From Sulfurimonas sp. (GTDB taxonomy: Bacteria > Campylobacterota > Campylobacteria > Campylobacterales > Sulfurimonadaceae): 41,784 bases of DNA. Where the stretch lies: positions 1 to 41,784 of the forward strand of contig JAMOQK010000042.1 of NCBI GenBank assembly GCA_027064045.1. The letters are read 5' to 3'. Below the pieces are notes generated by a model, which was not told the DNA's origin, did no database searches, and was given only the letters and a program-made list of their open reading frames with translations. A program made the translations under genes and the position numbers. This document shows positions 1 to 9,252 of the stretch, in pieces (positions within the stretch are counted from its first letter, which is position 1; each line of letters opens with the position of its first letter).

Positions 1-2
1 AC

Positions 3-404
3 ACCGAGGCAACACTTATGGCTCAAGATATAGACATGATGAGCAATAAAGTTTTTGTTCTCTTAGCCATAATTGACCACATCATATACAAAGCAAATGC
101 TTATGATATTATTGTAGCAGGTGATGCTCCAGAGAGCATCATTAACCACGAAGAGTGTAGATTAGGTAAGTGGTACAATAGCGTAGCCAAAGAGCGTTTT
201 GGAAATACAACAGCTTATAAATCTATTAAAACCCCTCACAAAACTGTACATGATAGTATAAAAAATTCTATAGAATTCTTTAAGTATAAAGATTTAAGAC
301 TTGAAAACGAAAATAAAATCATACAAAACTTAAAAACTATGGAAGATAGCAGTAATACACTTTTTGCTCTATTGAATGATATGATTAATGAGTATAAAAA
401 ATAA
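3..404 (+). CDS. Methyl-accepting chemotaxis protein, C-terminal part with CZB domain (5' partial)
   Basis: The reading frame is open to the left edge (codons for T-E-A-T-L come before the first ATG at 18), so this is the tail of a longer gene. It carries a chemoreceptor zinc-binding (CZB) domain: a His in DHIIYK, the Cys in the C-x2-GKWY signature, and two further His in H-x3-H near the middle. These make the family's 3His/1Cys zinc site. CZB domains are soluble cytoplasmic sensors at the end of chemoreceptors and diguanylate cyclases; in related proteins they respond to zinc or oxidants such as hypochlorite. The signalling hairpin and any sensor domain lie outside the window, so the ligand is unknown. 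The ATG at 18 is internal and not a start. Confidence 0.85.
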   Translation, partial: TEATLMAQDIDMMSNKVFVLLAIIDHIIYKANAYDIIVAGDAPESIINHEECRLGKWYNSVAKERFGNTTAYKSIKTPHKTVHDSIKNSIEFFKYKDLRLENENKIIQNLKTMEDSSNTLFALLNDMINEYKK

Positions 405-427
405 TTAGATTTTAAACAAATCTTAGC

Positions 428-433
428 TACAAT
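428..433 (+). promoter_or_regulatory. Candidate -10 element for the ABC-F gene
   Basis: TACAAT lies 50 bases before the start codon at 483. No clear -35 box is visible, as is usual in Campylobacterota sigma70 promoters. Transcription would start near 440 and the leader would include the hairpin at 447-467. This is a single motif match, so the call is tentative. Confidence 0.4.
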
Positions 434-446
434 CGTGAAAATTTAC

Positions 447-467
447 AGGTGCGAACTTTACGCACCT
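447..467 (+). other. Hairpin in the leader of the ABC-F gene
   Basis: A perfect 7-bp stem, AGGTGCG (447-453) and CGCACCT (461-467), closes a 7-base loop. It is GC-rich compared with its surroundings and has no U-tract after it, so it is a poor intrinsic terminator. It ends 15 bases before the ATG at 483, just ahead of the GAGAG ribosome site at 472-476. It could modulate translation of the downstream gene or protect the 3' end of the upstream chemoreceptor mRNA. Confidence 0.5.
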
Positions 468-482
468 AAACGAGAGTAATCA

Positions 483-2087
483 ATGGTAACAGTAAACAAT
501 CTAATTATGCGTTTTGGAAATAGAATTTTATTTCAAGATATAAACTTAAAACTCGATCGACACAAAAGATATGGTCTTATAGGTGCAAATGGTGCGGGTA
601 AAACAACTTTTTTAAAAATCCTTAGTGGTCAAATAAATGAATATGAAGGGGAAGTCGTTATCCCAAAAGCCAACAAAGTTGGTGTTTTAGGACAAAATCA
701 ATTTGCTTTTGAAGATTATACCATCATGGATGCTGTTCTTTATGGAAACAAAAGACTCTATGATGCGATAAAAGAGAAAGAGAAGCTTTATGCAACTGGT
801 GACTTTGAAGATGATGCGGTAAATAATCGTCTAGCAGATTTAGAAGTTGTTTGTGTAGAGGAAGATCCAACTTATGAATATGATGTAAATATAGCTAAAA
901 TCTTAGAAAATGTTGGAATACCTGCTGAGAAACACAATAACCTTATGAGTACACTTGATAATGCTGATAAGTTTAAAGTTTTATTGGCACAGGTTTTATA
1001 CCCAAAACCAGATGTGTTGTTTTTAGATGAGCCTACCAATAACCTTGATATTGAGACTATTAGCTGGTTGGAACATGAACTTAAAAGACATGAAGGAACT
1101 ATGGTTGTTATCTCTCACGATAGACACTTTTTAAATGCTGTTGTTACAAATATACTTGATGTTGATTACCAAAAAATTCGTGAGTTTACTGGAAACTATG
1201 ATGACTGGTATATCGCGGCTAATGTTATGGCAAAACAAATGGAGTTAGATAACGCTAAAAAACAAAAAGAGAAAGAACAACTAGAAGCTTTTGTCAGAAG
1301 ATTTAGTGCAAATGCCTCAAAAGCAAAACAAGCAACTTCAAGACAAAAACAACTAGATAAACTCCAGATAGAAGATATAAAACCAAGTTCAAGAAGAGAT
1401 CCGAGTATAGTTTTTAAAGCTAAGAGAGTTATGGGTGATGAAGCACTAAATATTGTTGGTATAAACCACTCTTATGGAGATAATGAAGTTTTAAAAGATA
1501 TAAACTTAAAGTTTAATCCAGATGAAAAAGTGGCACTCATTGGTGGCAATGGTGTTGGTAAAACAACTCTTCTTAAAATCATTATGGAAGAGATAAAACC
1601 AACAAGTGGAGAAGTTCATTGGGGAGCAACTATTGAGAACTCTTATTTTCCACAAGATACAGCTGACATTATAGAGGGAGATGGTACTCTTTATGACTGG
1701 CTTAGAGCGTTTGATCCAAAAAGAGAGATAGCAGAGATAAGAAACTGTCTTGGTCGTATGCTTTTTAATGGTGAACAACAGGAAAAATCTGTTGTAAGCA
1801 TCTCTGGTGGTGAAAAACACAGAATGATGTTAAGTAAAATGATGCTAGAGGGTGGAAACTTTTTAGTGCTTGACGAACCATCAAACCACCTTGACCTAGA
1901 GGCTATCGTTGCACTTGGTGAGGCACTGCATGAGTTTAAAGGTAATGTTATTTGTGTATCCCACGATAGGGAGCTTCTTGATGCTTTTGCCACTCGCATT
2001 ATAGAAATTCAAGAAGATGGAAGCTATGTTGACTTTCATGGAAGTTATGAAGAGTTTGCCCAAGCAAAAGAGCAAGGAAAACTATAA
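483..2087 (+). CDS. ybiT: ABC-F family ATPase, YbiT type
   Basis: A cytoplasmic protein with two ABC ATPase domains and no membrane segment, the hallmark of ABC-F ribosome-associated factors. Walker A motifs are GANGAGKTT (residues 34-42) and GGNGVGKTT (about 354-362). Walker B motifs are LFLDEPTNNLD and LVLDEPSNHLD. The second signature is an intact SGGEK, while the first is degenerate (DNADKFKVLLAQ), which I recall as normal for YbiT. The linker contains RFSANASKAKQATSR, the charged P-site tRNA-interaction region typical of this subgroup. Length (534 aa) matches E. coli YbiT (about 530). ABC-F proteins act at the ribosomal E site to relieve stalling; a few protect against antibiotics, but nothing here indicates resistance. 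The next gene follows after 15 bases. Confidence 0.9.
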   Translation: MVTVNNLIMRFGNRILFQDINLKLDRHKRYGLIGANGAGKTTFLKILSGQINEYEGEVVIPKANKVGVLGQNQFAFEDYTIMDAVLYGNKRLYDAIKEKEKLYATGDFEDDAVNNRLADLEVVCVEEDPTYEYDVNIAKILENVGIPAEKHNNLMSTLDNADKFKVLLAQVLYPKPDVLFLDEPTNNLDIETISWLEHELKRHEGTMVVISHDRHFLNAVVTNILDVDYQKIREFTGNYDDWYIAANVMAKQMELDNAKKQKEKEQLEAFVRRFSANASKAKQATSRQKQLDKLQIEDIKPSSRRDPSIVFKAKRVMGDEALNIVGINHSYGDNEVLKDINLKFNPDEKVALIGGNGVGKTTLLKIIMEEIKPTSGEVHWGATIENSYFPQDTADIIEGDGTLYDWLRAFDPKREIAEIRNCLGRMLFNGEQQEKSVVSISGGEKHRMMLSKMMLEGGNFLVLDEPSNHLDLEAIVALGEALHEFKGNVICVSHDRELLDAFATRIIEIQEDGSYVDFHGSYEEFAQAKEQGKL

Positions 2088-2102
2088 AGTAAAGGAAAAA
2101 CA

Positions 2103-2969
2103 ATGGCTAAGTATAAAAAATTTTTAGGACTGGGAATAGCAGGTAATTTTGCACTTCATTTAGATCAAGCTGGTGAAGCTGAAGATTTTAAAGATGTTAT
2201 AACAGCAGATGAAGCTGCACCAAAAGGGATGTTCCCATTTTTTTTACCAAAAGTACAAAACCCTGTAAACAAAGCTGAACTTCATGCAAAAGAGATACTC
2301 TCAACATATCCTTTAGGTGCTGACAACATTAAACTTCCAAAAGATGATGTTAAAGTTCAAGCTGAACCAGAAGTGGCACTAATTTGTGATTTAGAATATA
2401 CTATGGGAAGACTAAGTAACATTAAACCAAAATATTTTGGAGCATATAATGATTGTTCTATAAGAGTTGAAGGTGCTGAAAAAATTAGTGATAAAAAGAA
2501 CTGGGGACATGAGTCTAAAGGTTTTTCAAATACTATTTTTCCAGTTAAAACTTTTTTAGAAACATCAAATATGGACAACTACTCAATTTGCAGTTTTTTA
2601 AGAAGAGATGGTGAAATTCATGCTTATGGTGAAGATGTTGAACTAACTGGCTATAGCTATTTTCATGAAAAACTAATTGATTGGATGATAAATCAAATAA
2701 ACACACAAGAAGATTTTGGTCCACTAGAACCTATTTTTGAGTATATTCAAGCATGTGACTATCCAAAAGAAGCTATCATCAGCATAGGTGCTACTAGATA
2801 CACGGAGTATGGTGAAAAAACATTTTTAGAGATTGGTGATGAGATGATAGTTATCGTTTACGATAGAACAAAAGTTAGTTCAGATGATGTACTAAAAGCA
2901 GTTAAAAGTTCACATTATGATCATGAAAATATGAGTGTTCTTGCACAAAAAATCATACACCATGAGTAG
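2103..2969 (+). CDS. Conserved hypothetical protein, resembles DUF5718 family
   Basis: A 288-residue soluble protein without signal peptide or membrane helix. From memory it resembles Campylobacterota proteins grouped as DUF5718, which begin with a similar FLGxGIAGNFAxHLxQAGE segment; this was not checked. A purine-type ribosome site (AAAGGA) sits just before the ATG, 15 bases after the ABC-F stop, and the gene ends overlapping the eIF1-like gene by 8 bases, so it is co-transcribed and probably translationally coupled. No catalytic motif is recognised. The position between an ABC-F factor and an eIF1-like protein hints at translation-related co-expression but does not prove function. Confidence 0.7.
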   Translation: MAKYKKFLGLGIAGNFALHLDQAGEAEDFKDVITADEAAPKGMFPFFLPKVQNPVNKAELHAKEILSTYPLGADNIKLPKDDVKVQAEPEVALICDLEYTMGRLSNIKPKYFGAYNDCSIRVEGAEKISDKKNWGHESKGFSNTIFPVKTFLETSNMDNYSICSFLRRDGEIHAYGEDVELTGYSYFHEKLIDWMINQINTQEDFGPLEPIFEYIQACDYPKEAIISIGATRYTEYGEKTFLEIGDEMIVIVYDRTKVSSDDVLKAVKSSHYDHENMSVLAQKIIHHE

Positions 2970-3300
2970 AGGTAAAAAGTTAGATATTTTTATAGGTGCA
3001 AACATTGAGGATGATTGGGCAGAAGTTCAATCACCTCGCAAAAGCACTCTATCTAGCAACATTTTAGAACCATCCCAGCATTTTTTAGTTTTCAAAAAAG
3101 AAAAAAGGCGGGGTAAAACTGTCACTTTAGTTGGTCAATTCCACATGCCAAAGAGTGATACAACAACACTGCTGAAAAAACTGAAAAAGAAGATTGGCTG
3201 TGGTGGAACTCTTAAAGATGGATGGATGGAATTTCAAGGGGAGATGAAAGAGAAACTAAGAACTCTACTCACTGAAGAAAAATTTAGATTTAAACATTAG
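2962..3300 (+). CDS. yciH: SUI1/eIF1-like translation factor, YciH family
   Basis: A 112-residue basic protein. Its C-terminal two-thirds follow the SUI1/eIF1 pattern: RRGKTVTLVGQF, then a short helix of alternating K and L, then KKKIGCGGTLKDGWMEFQG, the conserved glycine-rich turn and strand. Bacterial YciH proteins resemble eIF1 and are thought to influence initiation fidelity. I chose the ATG at 2962 (MSRGKKLDIF) over one at 2935 because it overlaps the upstream stop by 8 bases, fits translational coupling and gives the family length. The 3' end overlaps the convergent diguanylate cyclase gene by 11 bases. One copy of the repeated CACATGCC octamer lies inside at 3142. Confidence 0.85.
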   Translation: MSRGKKLDIFIGANIEDDWAEVQSPRKSTLSSNILEPSQHFLVFKKEKRRGKTVTLVGQFHMPKSDTTTLLKKLKKKIGCGGTLKDGWMEFQGEMKEKLRTLLTEEKFRFKH

Positions 3301-4501
3301 CAACATATCTATCTCTTCCCTCATCTTTAGCTTTATATAACATGTTATCAGCATTGCTAATCAAAAGATTATCATCAAGAGCATCATCAGCTACACAACA
3401 TACAACACCAACAGAAATAGTTAAAAACTCATGAACACTACTTTTTTCGTGTGGTATTTTACTATCTCTTACGGCATCACAAATCTCCTGTGCTAATTTT
3501 GCACTATCAGACTCATCCGTTCCACTAAGTAATACACCAAACTCTTCCCCACCTAATCTAAAAACAAAATCACTAGGTCTTTTTAATGTGTCTTTTAAAG
3601 TTTTTGCAACTGTTTTTAAAGCATTATCACCTTCTATATGACCATATGTATCATTATATTGTTTAAAAAAGTCTATATCCAACATCATAAATGTTATAAA
3701 TTTTTTATCTCTTTTAGCCCTTTTTAACTCTCTATTATAAACAATATTAAAATATCTTCTATTATATAAAGTTGTTAGCATATCAGTATAAGAAGCACTT
3801 TCAAGTTTTTTATTTGCCTGTTTTAATTTCTTTGTTGCTACCTCAAGTTGAGTCTGATCATTTTGAATACTTTTAAAAACATAATGTGAGATAAACATTA
3901 TAGCTAGGATTATAAAAGTTAAAATTATTCCTAGATTTTCAAAAATCATATTATATTTAGTTAAAAACATTTTTCTTTCAAACTTTGCCACATCAATCTC
4001 ATAATCTATTAATTTTTTAAGAATATTATGTATATGCGAAACTTTACTTTCCAAAACATCCATTGAAAGTTCCTGAAAATTTTTACCATTTTGAGAAGCT
4101 TTTAAAATCTCATAAAAATACTTATTTGTTGATTTCATCTCCATAGAGGCATAATCAAGATACTCTAACTCTTCATCCCTTTTAAAATGTGATTCATAGC
4201 TTTTCCAAAGTTTATTGATATTTTTAAGTGAATCTTCAATATTTAATTCAATATTGTCTTTGCTCAAATCCAAACTTTTAGCCCTGTAAAGTGTAGTTGT
4301 TAATTTACCATGATAAGTTTGTAAGATTTCATTTAGCTCTATAACTGGAACTAAAGAACCAAAATATAATGAATCTATATTTTTTTTCATAGCATTCATA
4401 TTTATAATACCCATAATACCAATAACAAACAGACCAATAGCTATAAGTATAAAAAGAAAAAAAAGCTTACTTTTAAGTTTTAATGTTTCAATGAATTGCA
4501 T
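3290..4501 (-). CDS. Membrane-anchored diguanylate cyclase (GGDEF domain)
   Basis: This protein makes cyclic di-GMP from two GTP. Residues 13-33 and about 188-208 are membrane helices. The roughly 150 residues between them are helical and charged, like a four-helix-bundle periplasmic sensor. A coiled-coil linker (212-236) leads to the GGDEF domain. The active-site motif is GGEEF (317-321) and an intact inhibitory I-site, R308-x2-D311, lies five residues before it, so the enzyme is predicted active with product feedback. MLDIDFFKQYND carries the conserved metal-binding Asp and substrate Asn. There is no EAL domain. The 3' end overlaps yciH tail-to-tail, leaving no room for a separate terminator. 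The signal sensed is unknown. Confidence 0.9.
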   Translation of the reverse strand: MQFIETLKLKSKLFFLFILIAIGLFVIGIMGIINMNAMKKNIDSLYFGSLVPVIELNEILQTYHGKLTTTLYRAKSLDLSKDNIELNIEDSLKNINKLWKSYESHFKRDEELEYLDYASMEMKSTNKYFYEILKASQNGKNFQELSMDVLESKVSHIHNILKKLIDYEIDVAKFERKMFLTKYNMIFENLGIILTFIILAIMFISHYVFKSIQNDQTQLEVATKKLKQANKKLESASYTDMLTTLYNRRYFNIVYNRELKRAKRDKKFITFMMLDIDFFKQYNDTYGHIEGDNALKTVAKTLKDTLKRPSDFVFRLGGEEFGVLLSGTDESDSAKLAQEICDAVRDSKIPHEKSSVHEFLTISVGVVCCVADDALDDNLLISNADNMLYKAKDEGRDRYVANV

Positions 4502-4644
4502 AACAGATCAAAAGCATTTTTCATACCATTTTTTAGTGTTACATATCTTCTCACATATCTACATAAATAAGCTATTCTGAAACAATTTTTATCATTTTCA
4601 CTATAAATCAATTCTAATAAAGTTTTAAATAAGTAATATATATC

Positions 4645-4698
4645 TGTTAATGGACACCTTAACAAATTAGAGGTTTAACACCGTTTATTAGTGTTAAA
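4645..4698 (+). promoter_or_regulatory. Two nested palindromes upstream of napA (probable operator/promoter region)
   Basis: Two inverted repeats share the half-site TTAACA/TGTTAA. The first is TGTTAA (4645-4650) and TTAACA (4659-4664), 8 bases apart. The second is TTTAACAC (4674-4681) and GTGTTAAA (4691-4698), 9 bases apart. Four half-sites thus sit in 54 bases, ending 29 bases before the napA ATG. If TTTATT (4684-4689) is the -10, the first palindrome would centre near -41, the class II position of CRP/FNR-type activators. The identity of the regulator is inference. The rest of the 226-base gap to the cyclase gene holds nothing else I can name. Confidence 0.5.
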
Positions 4699-4727
4699 TT
4701 TCACCAAATTATCTAATAGGAGAAAAT

Positions 4728-7565
4728 ATGTCACTTTCAAGAAGAGAATTTCTTAAAAGTTCAGCGGCAGCATCTGCAGCAGCAGCAGTTGGTATGAGTG
4801 TACCAGCAGAGCTAGAAGCAGCAGCAGTTTCAGCTGAAAGCGGCTGGAGATGGGACAAGGCAGCTTGTCGTTTCTGTGGTACTGGTTGTGGTATCATGAT
4901 GGCTACAAAAAATGGTAAAATCGTTGCTGTTAAAGGGGATCCTGCAGCTCCAGTAAATAGAGGTCTTAACTGTATTAAAGGTTATTTTAATGCTAAGATT
5001 ATGTATGGTGCAGATAGACTTACTCAACCTTTATTAAGAGTTGATGCAAACGGTAAGTTTGACAAACATGGTAAATTTGCTCCTGTATCTTGGAAAAGAG
5101 CTTTTGATGAGATGGAATCTCACATCAAATATGCACTTAAAAAATCAGGTCCTGAGGGTGTAGGAGTATTTGCATCTGGTCAATATACAGTTATGGAAGG
5201 TTATGCAGCTCAAAAAATGATGAAAGCTGGTTTCCGTTCAAATGCAATCGATCCAAATGCTCGTCACTGTATGGCATCTGCTGTTGTTGGTTTCTACCAA
5301 ACTTTTGGTATTGATGAACCTGCTGGTTGTTATGATGATATTGAGCTTACTGATACTGTTGTATCTTGGGGTTCAAATATGGCAGAGATGCACCCAATTT
5401 TATGGTCTCGTGTAACTGATAGAAAACTTTCAGATCCAGATCGTGTAAAAGTTGTAAATATCTCTACTTATAGACATAGAACTTCAGATTTAGCAGATAT
5501 GGAGATTATTTTTACTCCAAGTAGTGACCTTGCTATCTGGAACTATGTTGCTCATGAGATTGTTTATAATCATCCTGAAGCAATTGACTGGGATTTCTTA
5601 AAGAAAAACATTGTATTTGCTGCAAGTCCGGTAAATATGGGTTATGGTATGAGAAGAAAAGGTGAAAAATCTTTAACTCCTGTAAGACCTGATGGTTCTG
5701 CTGGTAAATACTCAGCTAAAGAGATGGAAACAATTAACCATGAAATGGTACATAGAGTTTCTGAAGCTGAAGCACCTGCACTTGAGCCTTATGGTTATAA
5801 AGCTGGTGATGATATGGTTAATAAACCTGCTGGTCTTAAACACTGGGAAATCACTTTTGAAGAATACAAAAAATTCCTAGCACCATATACTGTTGATTAT
5901 GTAGCAGAAGTTGCTAAGGGTGATCCAGATGAAGATATTGAAGAATTTAAGAAAAAACTTAAATACTTGGCTAGTCTTTATATAGAAAAAGGTAGAAAAG
6001 TTGTATCTTTCTGGACAATGGGTATGAACCAACATACTCGTGGTACATGGGTAAATACTTTATCTTACAATGTTCACTTTATGCTTAACAAACAAGCACT
6101 TCCAGGTTCTGGTGCATTCTCACTAACTGGTCAACCATCAGCTTGTGGTACTGCTCGTGAAGTTGGAACATTTTGTCACAGACTTCCTGCTGATATGATG
6201 GTAAAATCACCTAAACACAGAAAAATCACTGAAAAAGGTTGGCATATTCCTTATGGTACATTAAATCCAGTAGGTAACCAACACATTATGAAAATTCACC
6301 GTGATATTGAAGATGGTGTTGTTAAATTTGCATGGGTAAATGTATGTAATGCTTACCAAGATTCAGCTTCAGCTAAACACTGGGTTAAAGCAGCAAGAAC
6401 TATGGATAACTTTATTGTAACAAGTGATGGTTACCCAGGTATCTCTGCAATGGTTTCTGACCTTGTTCTTCCAAGTGCAATGATTTATGAAAAATGGGGT
6501 GCTTATGGTAATGCTGAGCGTCGTACACAACACTGGAGACAACAAGTTCTACCAGTAGGTCATGCAATGAGTGATACTTGGCAATGGGTTGAACTTTCTA
6601 AAAGATTTACTGTAAACGACCTATGGGGTCCTTACACTCTTAGAAATGGTAAAAAACTTGCTGATGTACGCGCGGCAGCTGAGAAAATGGGATATAGTAA
6701 AGATACTACTATGTTTGAAATCCTTTATGCAAATGAAAGAGCTAAGAAATATAAAATAGATATGGATTCATTCCCTCAAAAAGGTTATGATAACTCTGAG
6801 TGTAATGGTGATAGCAGAAATGTTGTAGGTTCAGATGGTAAAGTTTTCAAAGGTTACGGTTTTATGATTCACCAATACCTATTTGAAGAGTATGCATCAT
6901 TTGGTCGTGGTCATGGTCACGATTTAGCTGACTTCGTTACTTATCATAAAGTTCGTGGACTTAAATGGCCAGTTGTTGATGGTAAAGAAACTCAATGGAG
7001 ATTTAATGTTAAATACGATCCGTATGCTGCTAAAGCTGCTGCGAAAAATGGTCGTGGTTCAACTCACGCTTTCTATGGTACTCTAGCTAAAGCACTTAAA
7101 CAAGGTACTTTAATGGGTATGGATAAAAAAAGTAAGAAAAAATCTTTAAAAGATAAAGCAAAAATCTTTGCTCGTCCTTACATGCAACCACCTGAAATTC
7201 CAGATGCTGAGTATGATACTTGGTTATGTACAGGTCGTGTACTTGAACACTGGCACTCAGGAACTATGACTATGCGTGTACCTGAACTTTATCGTGCAGT
7301 TCCAGAAGCATTATGTTATATGCATCCACAAACTGCTAAAGATAAAGGACTTAAACAAGGTGATCTTTGTTGGGTTGAATCTCGTCGTGGTAAAGTAAAA
7401 GCACATGTTGAGACTCGTGGTAGAAATAGACCTCCTCGTTCTCTAGTGTTTGTTCCTTGGTTCGATGAAAAAGTATTTATCAACAAAGTTTGTTTAGATG
7501 CAACTTGTCCTCAGTCAAAACAGACTGACTATAAAAAATGTGCTGTAAAAATTTACAAAGCATAA
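4728..7565 (+). CDS. napA: Periplasmic nitrate reductase, catalytic subunit NapA
   Basis: Reduces nitrate to nitrite in the periplasm using a Mo-bis-MGD cofactor and one [4Fe-4S] cluster. It starts with a twin-arginine signal (SRREFLKSS, then an Ala-rich hydrophobic stretch to about residue 33). The cluster ligands are C47, C50, C54 and C82, and the Mo ligand is C181 in [10 protein letters not shown]. Length (945 aa) is that of the longer epsilonproteobacterial NapA rather than the roughly 830-residue gamma form. A good ribosome site (AATAGGAG) precedes the ATG. It is the first gene of a napAGHBFLD operon; electrons should arrive from NapB. Codon use is enriched in GGT, GTA and ACT, suggesting strong expression. 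Several reverse-strand open frames across it are shadows. Confidence 0.97.
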   Translation: MSLSRREFLKSSAAASAAAAVGMSVPAELEAAAVSAESGWRWDKAACRFCGTGCGIMMATKNGKIVAVKGDPAAPVNRGLNCIKGYFNAKIMYGADRLTQPLLRVDANGKFDKHGKFAPVSWKRAFDEMESHIKYALKKSGPEGVGVFASGQYTVMEGYAAQKMMKAGFRSNAIDPNARHCMASAVVGFYQTFGIDEPAGCYDDIELTDTVVSWGSNMAEMHPILWSRVTDRKLSDPDRVKVVNISTYRHRTSDLADMEIIFTPSSDLAIWNYVAHEIVYNHPEAIDWDFLKKNIVFAASPVNMGYGMRRKGEKSLTPVRPDGSAGKYSAKEMETINHEMVHRVSEAEAPALEPYGYKAGDDMVNKPAGLKHWEITFEEYKKFLAPYTVDYVAEVAKGDPDEDIEEFKKKLKYLASLYIEKGRKVVSFWTMGMNQHTRGTWVNTLSYNVHFMLNKQALPGSGAFSLTGQPSACGTAREVGTFCHRLPADMMVKSPKHRKITEKGWHIPYGTLNPVGNQHIMKIHRDIEDGVVKFAWVNVCNAYQDSASAKHWVKAARTMDNFIVTSDGYPGISAMVSDLVLPSAMIYEKWGAYGNAERRTQHWRQQVLPVGHAMSDTWQWVELSKRFTVNDLWGPYTLRNGKKLADVRAAAEKMGYSKDTTMFEILYANERAKKYKIDMDSFPQKGYDNSECNGDSRNVVGSDGKVFKGYGFMIHQYLFEEYASFGRGHGHDLADFVTYHKVRGLKWPVVDGKETQWRFNVKYDPYAAKAAAKNGRGSTHAFYGTLAKALKQGTLMGMDKKSKKKSLKDKAKIFARPYMQPPEIPDAEYDTWLCTGRVLEHWHSGTMTMRVPELYRAVPEALCYMHPQTAKDKGLKQGDLCWVESRRGKVKAHVETRGRNRPPRSLVFVPWFDEKVFINKVCLDATCPQSKQTDYKKCAVKIYKA

Positions 7566-7599
7566 ATTAAATTAAATAAAAGATAAGGGAAGTATCGTT

Positions 7600-8421
7600 T
7601 TGAGCGAAAACAGACCTGAAAATAAAAAGAAAAAACAACCATTAAGCGATAGAAGAAAATTTATCCTTGGTATGGCACGAAGTGTTGGTTTAGCAACACT
7701 TGGTGGTTTTGTATGGAGTGCTTATGTTGATGAAGTTACAGCAGCTGAGCTACTCCTTAGACCACCTGGAGCTATAAAAGAGGATGATTTTTTGAAAACT
7801 TGTATCAAGTGTGGACTCTGTGTTGAAGCATGTCCATACGATACACTTTTACTCGCTAAGCCAGGTGACCATAAACCTTTAGGGACTCCATATTTTGTTC
7901 CTAGAGATATGCCTTGTTACATGTGTCCAGATATACCTTGTGTGCCAGTATGTCCTACTGGTGCCTTGGATGAATCTAGCGTAACAACAGATGGGAAACT
8001 AGATATAAACATAGCTGATATGGGATTAGCTGTTGTTGATGAAGAAAGTTGTATTGCCTTTTGGGGAATACAGTGTGATGCTTGTTATAGAGCTTGTCCA
8101 ATTTTAGGCGAAGCTATAACTATTGAGTATCAACAAAATAAAAGAACTGGTAAACATGCTTTCATGAAACCTATAGTACACAGTGATGCTTGTACTGGTT
8201 GTGGACTTTGTGAAAAAGCTTGTGTAACTGAAAAACCAGCTATACACATATTGCCTCGCGAGGTAGCAATGGGTAGAGCAGGAGATTACTACATAAAAGG
8301 TTGGGATAAAAAAGATGAACAGAGGCTTAAAAATGCCAAAGAAATCAAAACAACAACTGAATTGAGTAAGCGAAAAGCTTCGGATAAACTAAATGGCGAT
8401 TTATTGGAGGGATTATATTAA
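7600..8421 (+). CDS. napG: Ferredoxin-type quinol dehydrogenase subunit NapG
   Basis: A periplasmic iron-sulfur protein that, with membrane NapH, moves electrons from menaquinol towards NapB/NapA. It has a Tat signal (DRRKFILGMA, RR18-19, followed by a hydrophobic segment) and four cysteine groups for [4Fe-4S] clusters: C68-x2-C-x2-C-x3-CP, then CYMC-x4-C-x3-CP, CIAFWGIQCDAC-x3-CP and CTGCGLCEKAC. The start is a TTG at 7600 with AAGGGA 9 bases upstream; no in-frame ATG comes before the Tat motif. The stop overlaps the napH ATG by one base. No napC is present, matching the known epsilonproteobacterial use of NapGH instead of NapC. Confidence 0.95.
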   Translation: MSENRPENKKKKQPLSDRRKFILGMARSVGLATLGGFVWSAYVDEVTAAELLLRPPGAIKEDDFLKTCIKCGLCVEACPYDTLLLAKPGDHKPLGTPYFVPRDMPCYMCPDIPCVPVCPTGALDESSVTTDGKLDINIADMGLAVVDEESCIAFWGIQCDACYRACPILGEAITIEYQQNKRTGKHAFMKPIVHSDACTGCGLCEKACVTEKPAIHILPREVAMGRAGDYYIKGWDKKDEQRLKNAKEIKTTTELSKRKASDKLNGDLLEGLY

Positions 8422-9251
8422 TGAAAACTCTATGGAATAATTACCGTTATCTTTTCTTTCGAAGAGTTACACAGATAAGTTTGTTAGTTTTGTATTTTGG
8501 TGCTAATGCTTGGGGATGGAAAATGCTTCAAGGAAACCTTAGCTCATCAGTGATTTTGGGTGTTATACCCATGAGTGATCCTTTTGCTGCCATGCAAATG
8601 TTAGCAGCAGGTGCTATTATGGCAACAAACCTACTTGTAGGTGTAACTGTTGTAGTTGTATTTTATTTCTTAATTGGTGGTCGTGCATTTTGTAGCTGGG
8701 TATGTCCAGTTAACATGGTTACTGATTTAGCTAATTTTTCAAGAGAAAAATTGGGAATAAATAAAATTCAAGGCATAAAACAACCAGCATCGAGAAAAAT
8801 TAGGTACTGGGTTTTAGCACTTAGCTTAATCATTTCAGCATTAATGGGTGTCACAGCATTTGAATTTGTTTCACCAATATCTATGGTTCATAGAGGAATT
8901 GTATTTGGCTTAGGTTTTGGTTGGGCAGCAATGCTTATCATTTTTCTTTTTGATTTATTTGTACTAAAAAATGGGTGGTGTGGACATATCTGCCCACTTG
9001 GTGGATTTTATTCACTATTAGGCAAGTTTAGTTTAATTAGAGTACAACATTATGAAGAAAATTGTACTTTATGTATGAAATGTAAAAAAGTTTGCCCTGA
9101 GAATCATGTTTTGCATATGATTGGTAAAGAATCTTTACCGGTACTTTCTGGCGAGTGTACAAACTGTGCTAGATGTATAGAAGTGTGTGATGATGATGCC
9201 CTTGGGTTTTCCATAAGAAATATGGCAAAAAATAAAAAAACGGGAGAGTAA
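8421..9251 (+). CDS. napH: Membrane quinol dehydrogenase subunit NapH
   Basis: An integral membrane protein with four predicted helices (about residues 17-33, 68-88, 130-150 and 166-190), two cysteine motifs at the membrane boundary (CSWVCP and CGHICP) and two C-terminal ferredoxin sites (CTLCMKCKKVCP and CTNCARCIEVC). NapH proteins are thought to accept electrons from quinol and pass them to NapG on the periplasmic side. The ATG overlaps the napG stop (TAATG) and the stop is one base before napB, so translation of the three is tightly linked. Length, 276 aa, is normal for the family. Confidence 0.95.
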   Translation: MKTLWNNYRYLFFRRVTQISLLVLYFGANAWGWKMLQGNLSSSVILGVIPMSDPFAAMQMLAAGAIMATNLLVGVTVVVVFYFLIGGRAFCSWVCPVNMVTDLANFSREKLGINKIQGIKQPASRKIRYWVLALSLIISALMGVTAFEFVSPISMVHRGIVFGLGFGWAAMLIIFLFDLFVLKNGWCGHICPLGGFYSLLGKFSLIRVQHYEENCTLCMKCKKVCPENHVLHMIGKESLPVLSGECTNCARCIEVCDDDALGFSIRNMAKNKKTGE

Positions 9252-9252
9252 A

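Noticed and set aside
18..20. ATG at 18 as the start of a short gene
   Set aside because: The frame is open to the window edge and the product is plainly the end of a longer chemoreceptor.
3200..3320. Bidirectional terminator between yciH and the diguanylate cyclase gene
   Set aside because: The genes overlap by 11 bases and no stem with a T tract is visible there.
4480..4665. 61-codon open frame on the minus strand upstream of the diguanylate cyclase
   Set aside because: It overlaps the cyclase start in another frame, has no ribosome site and no family-like sequence; it lies in the napA regulatory gap.
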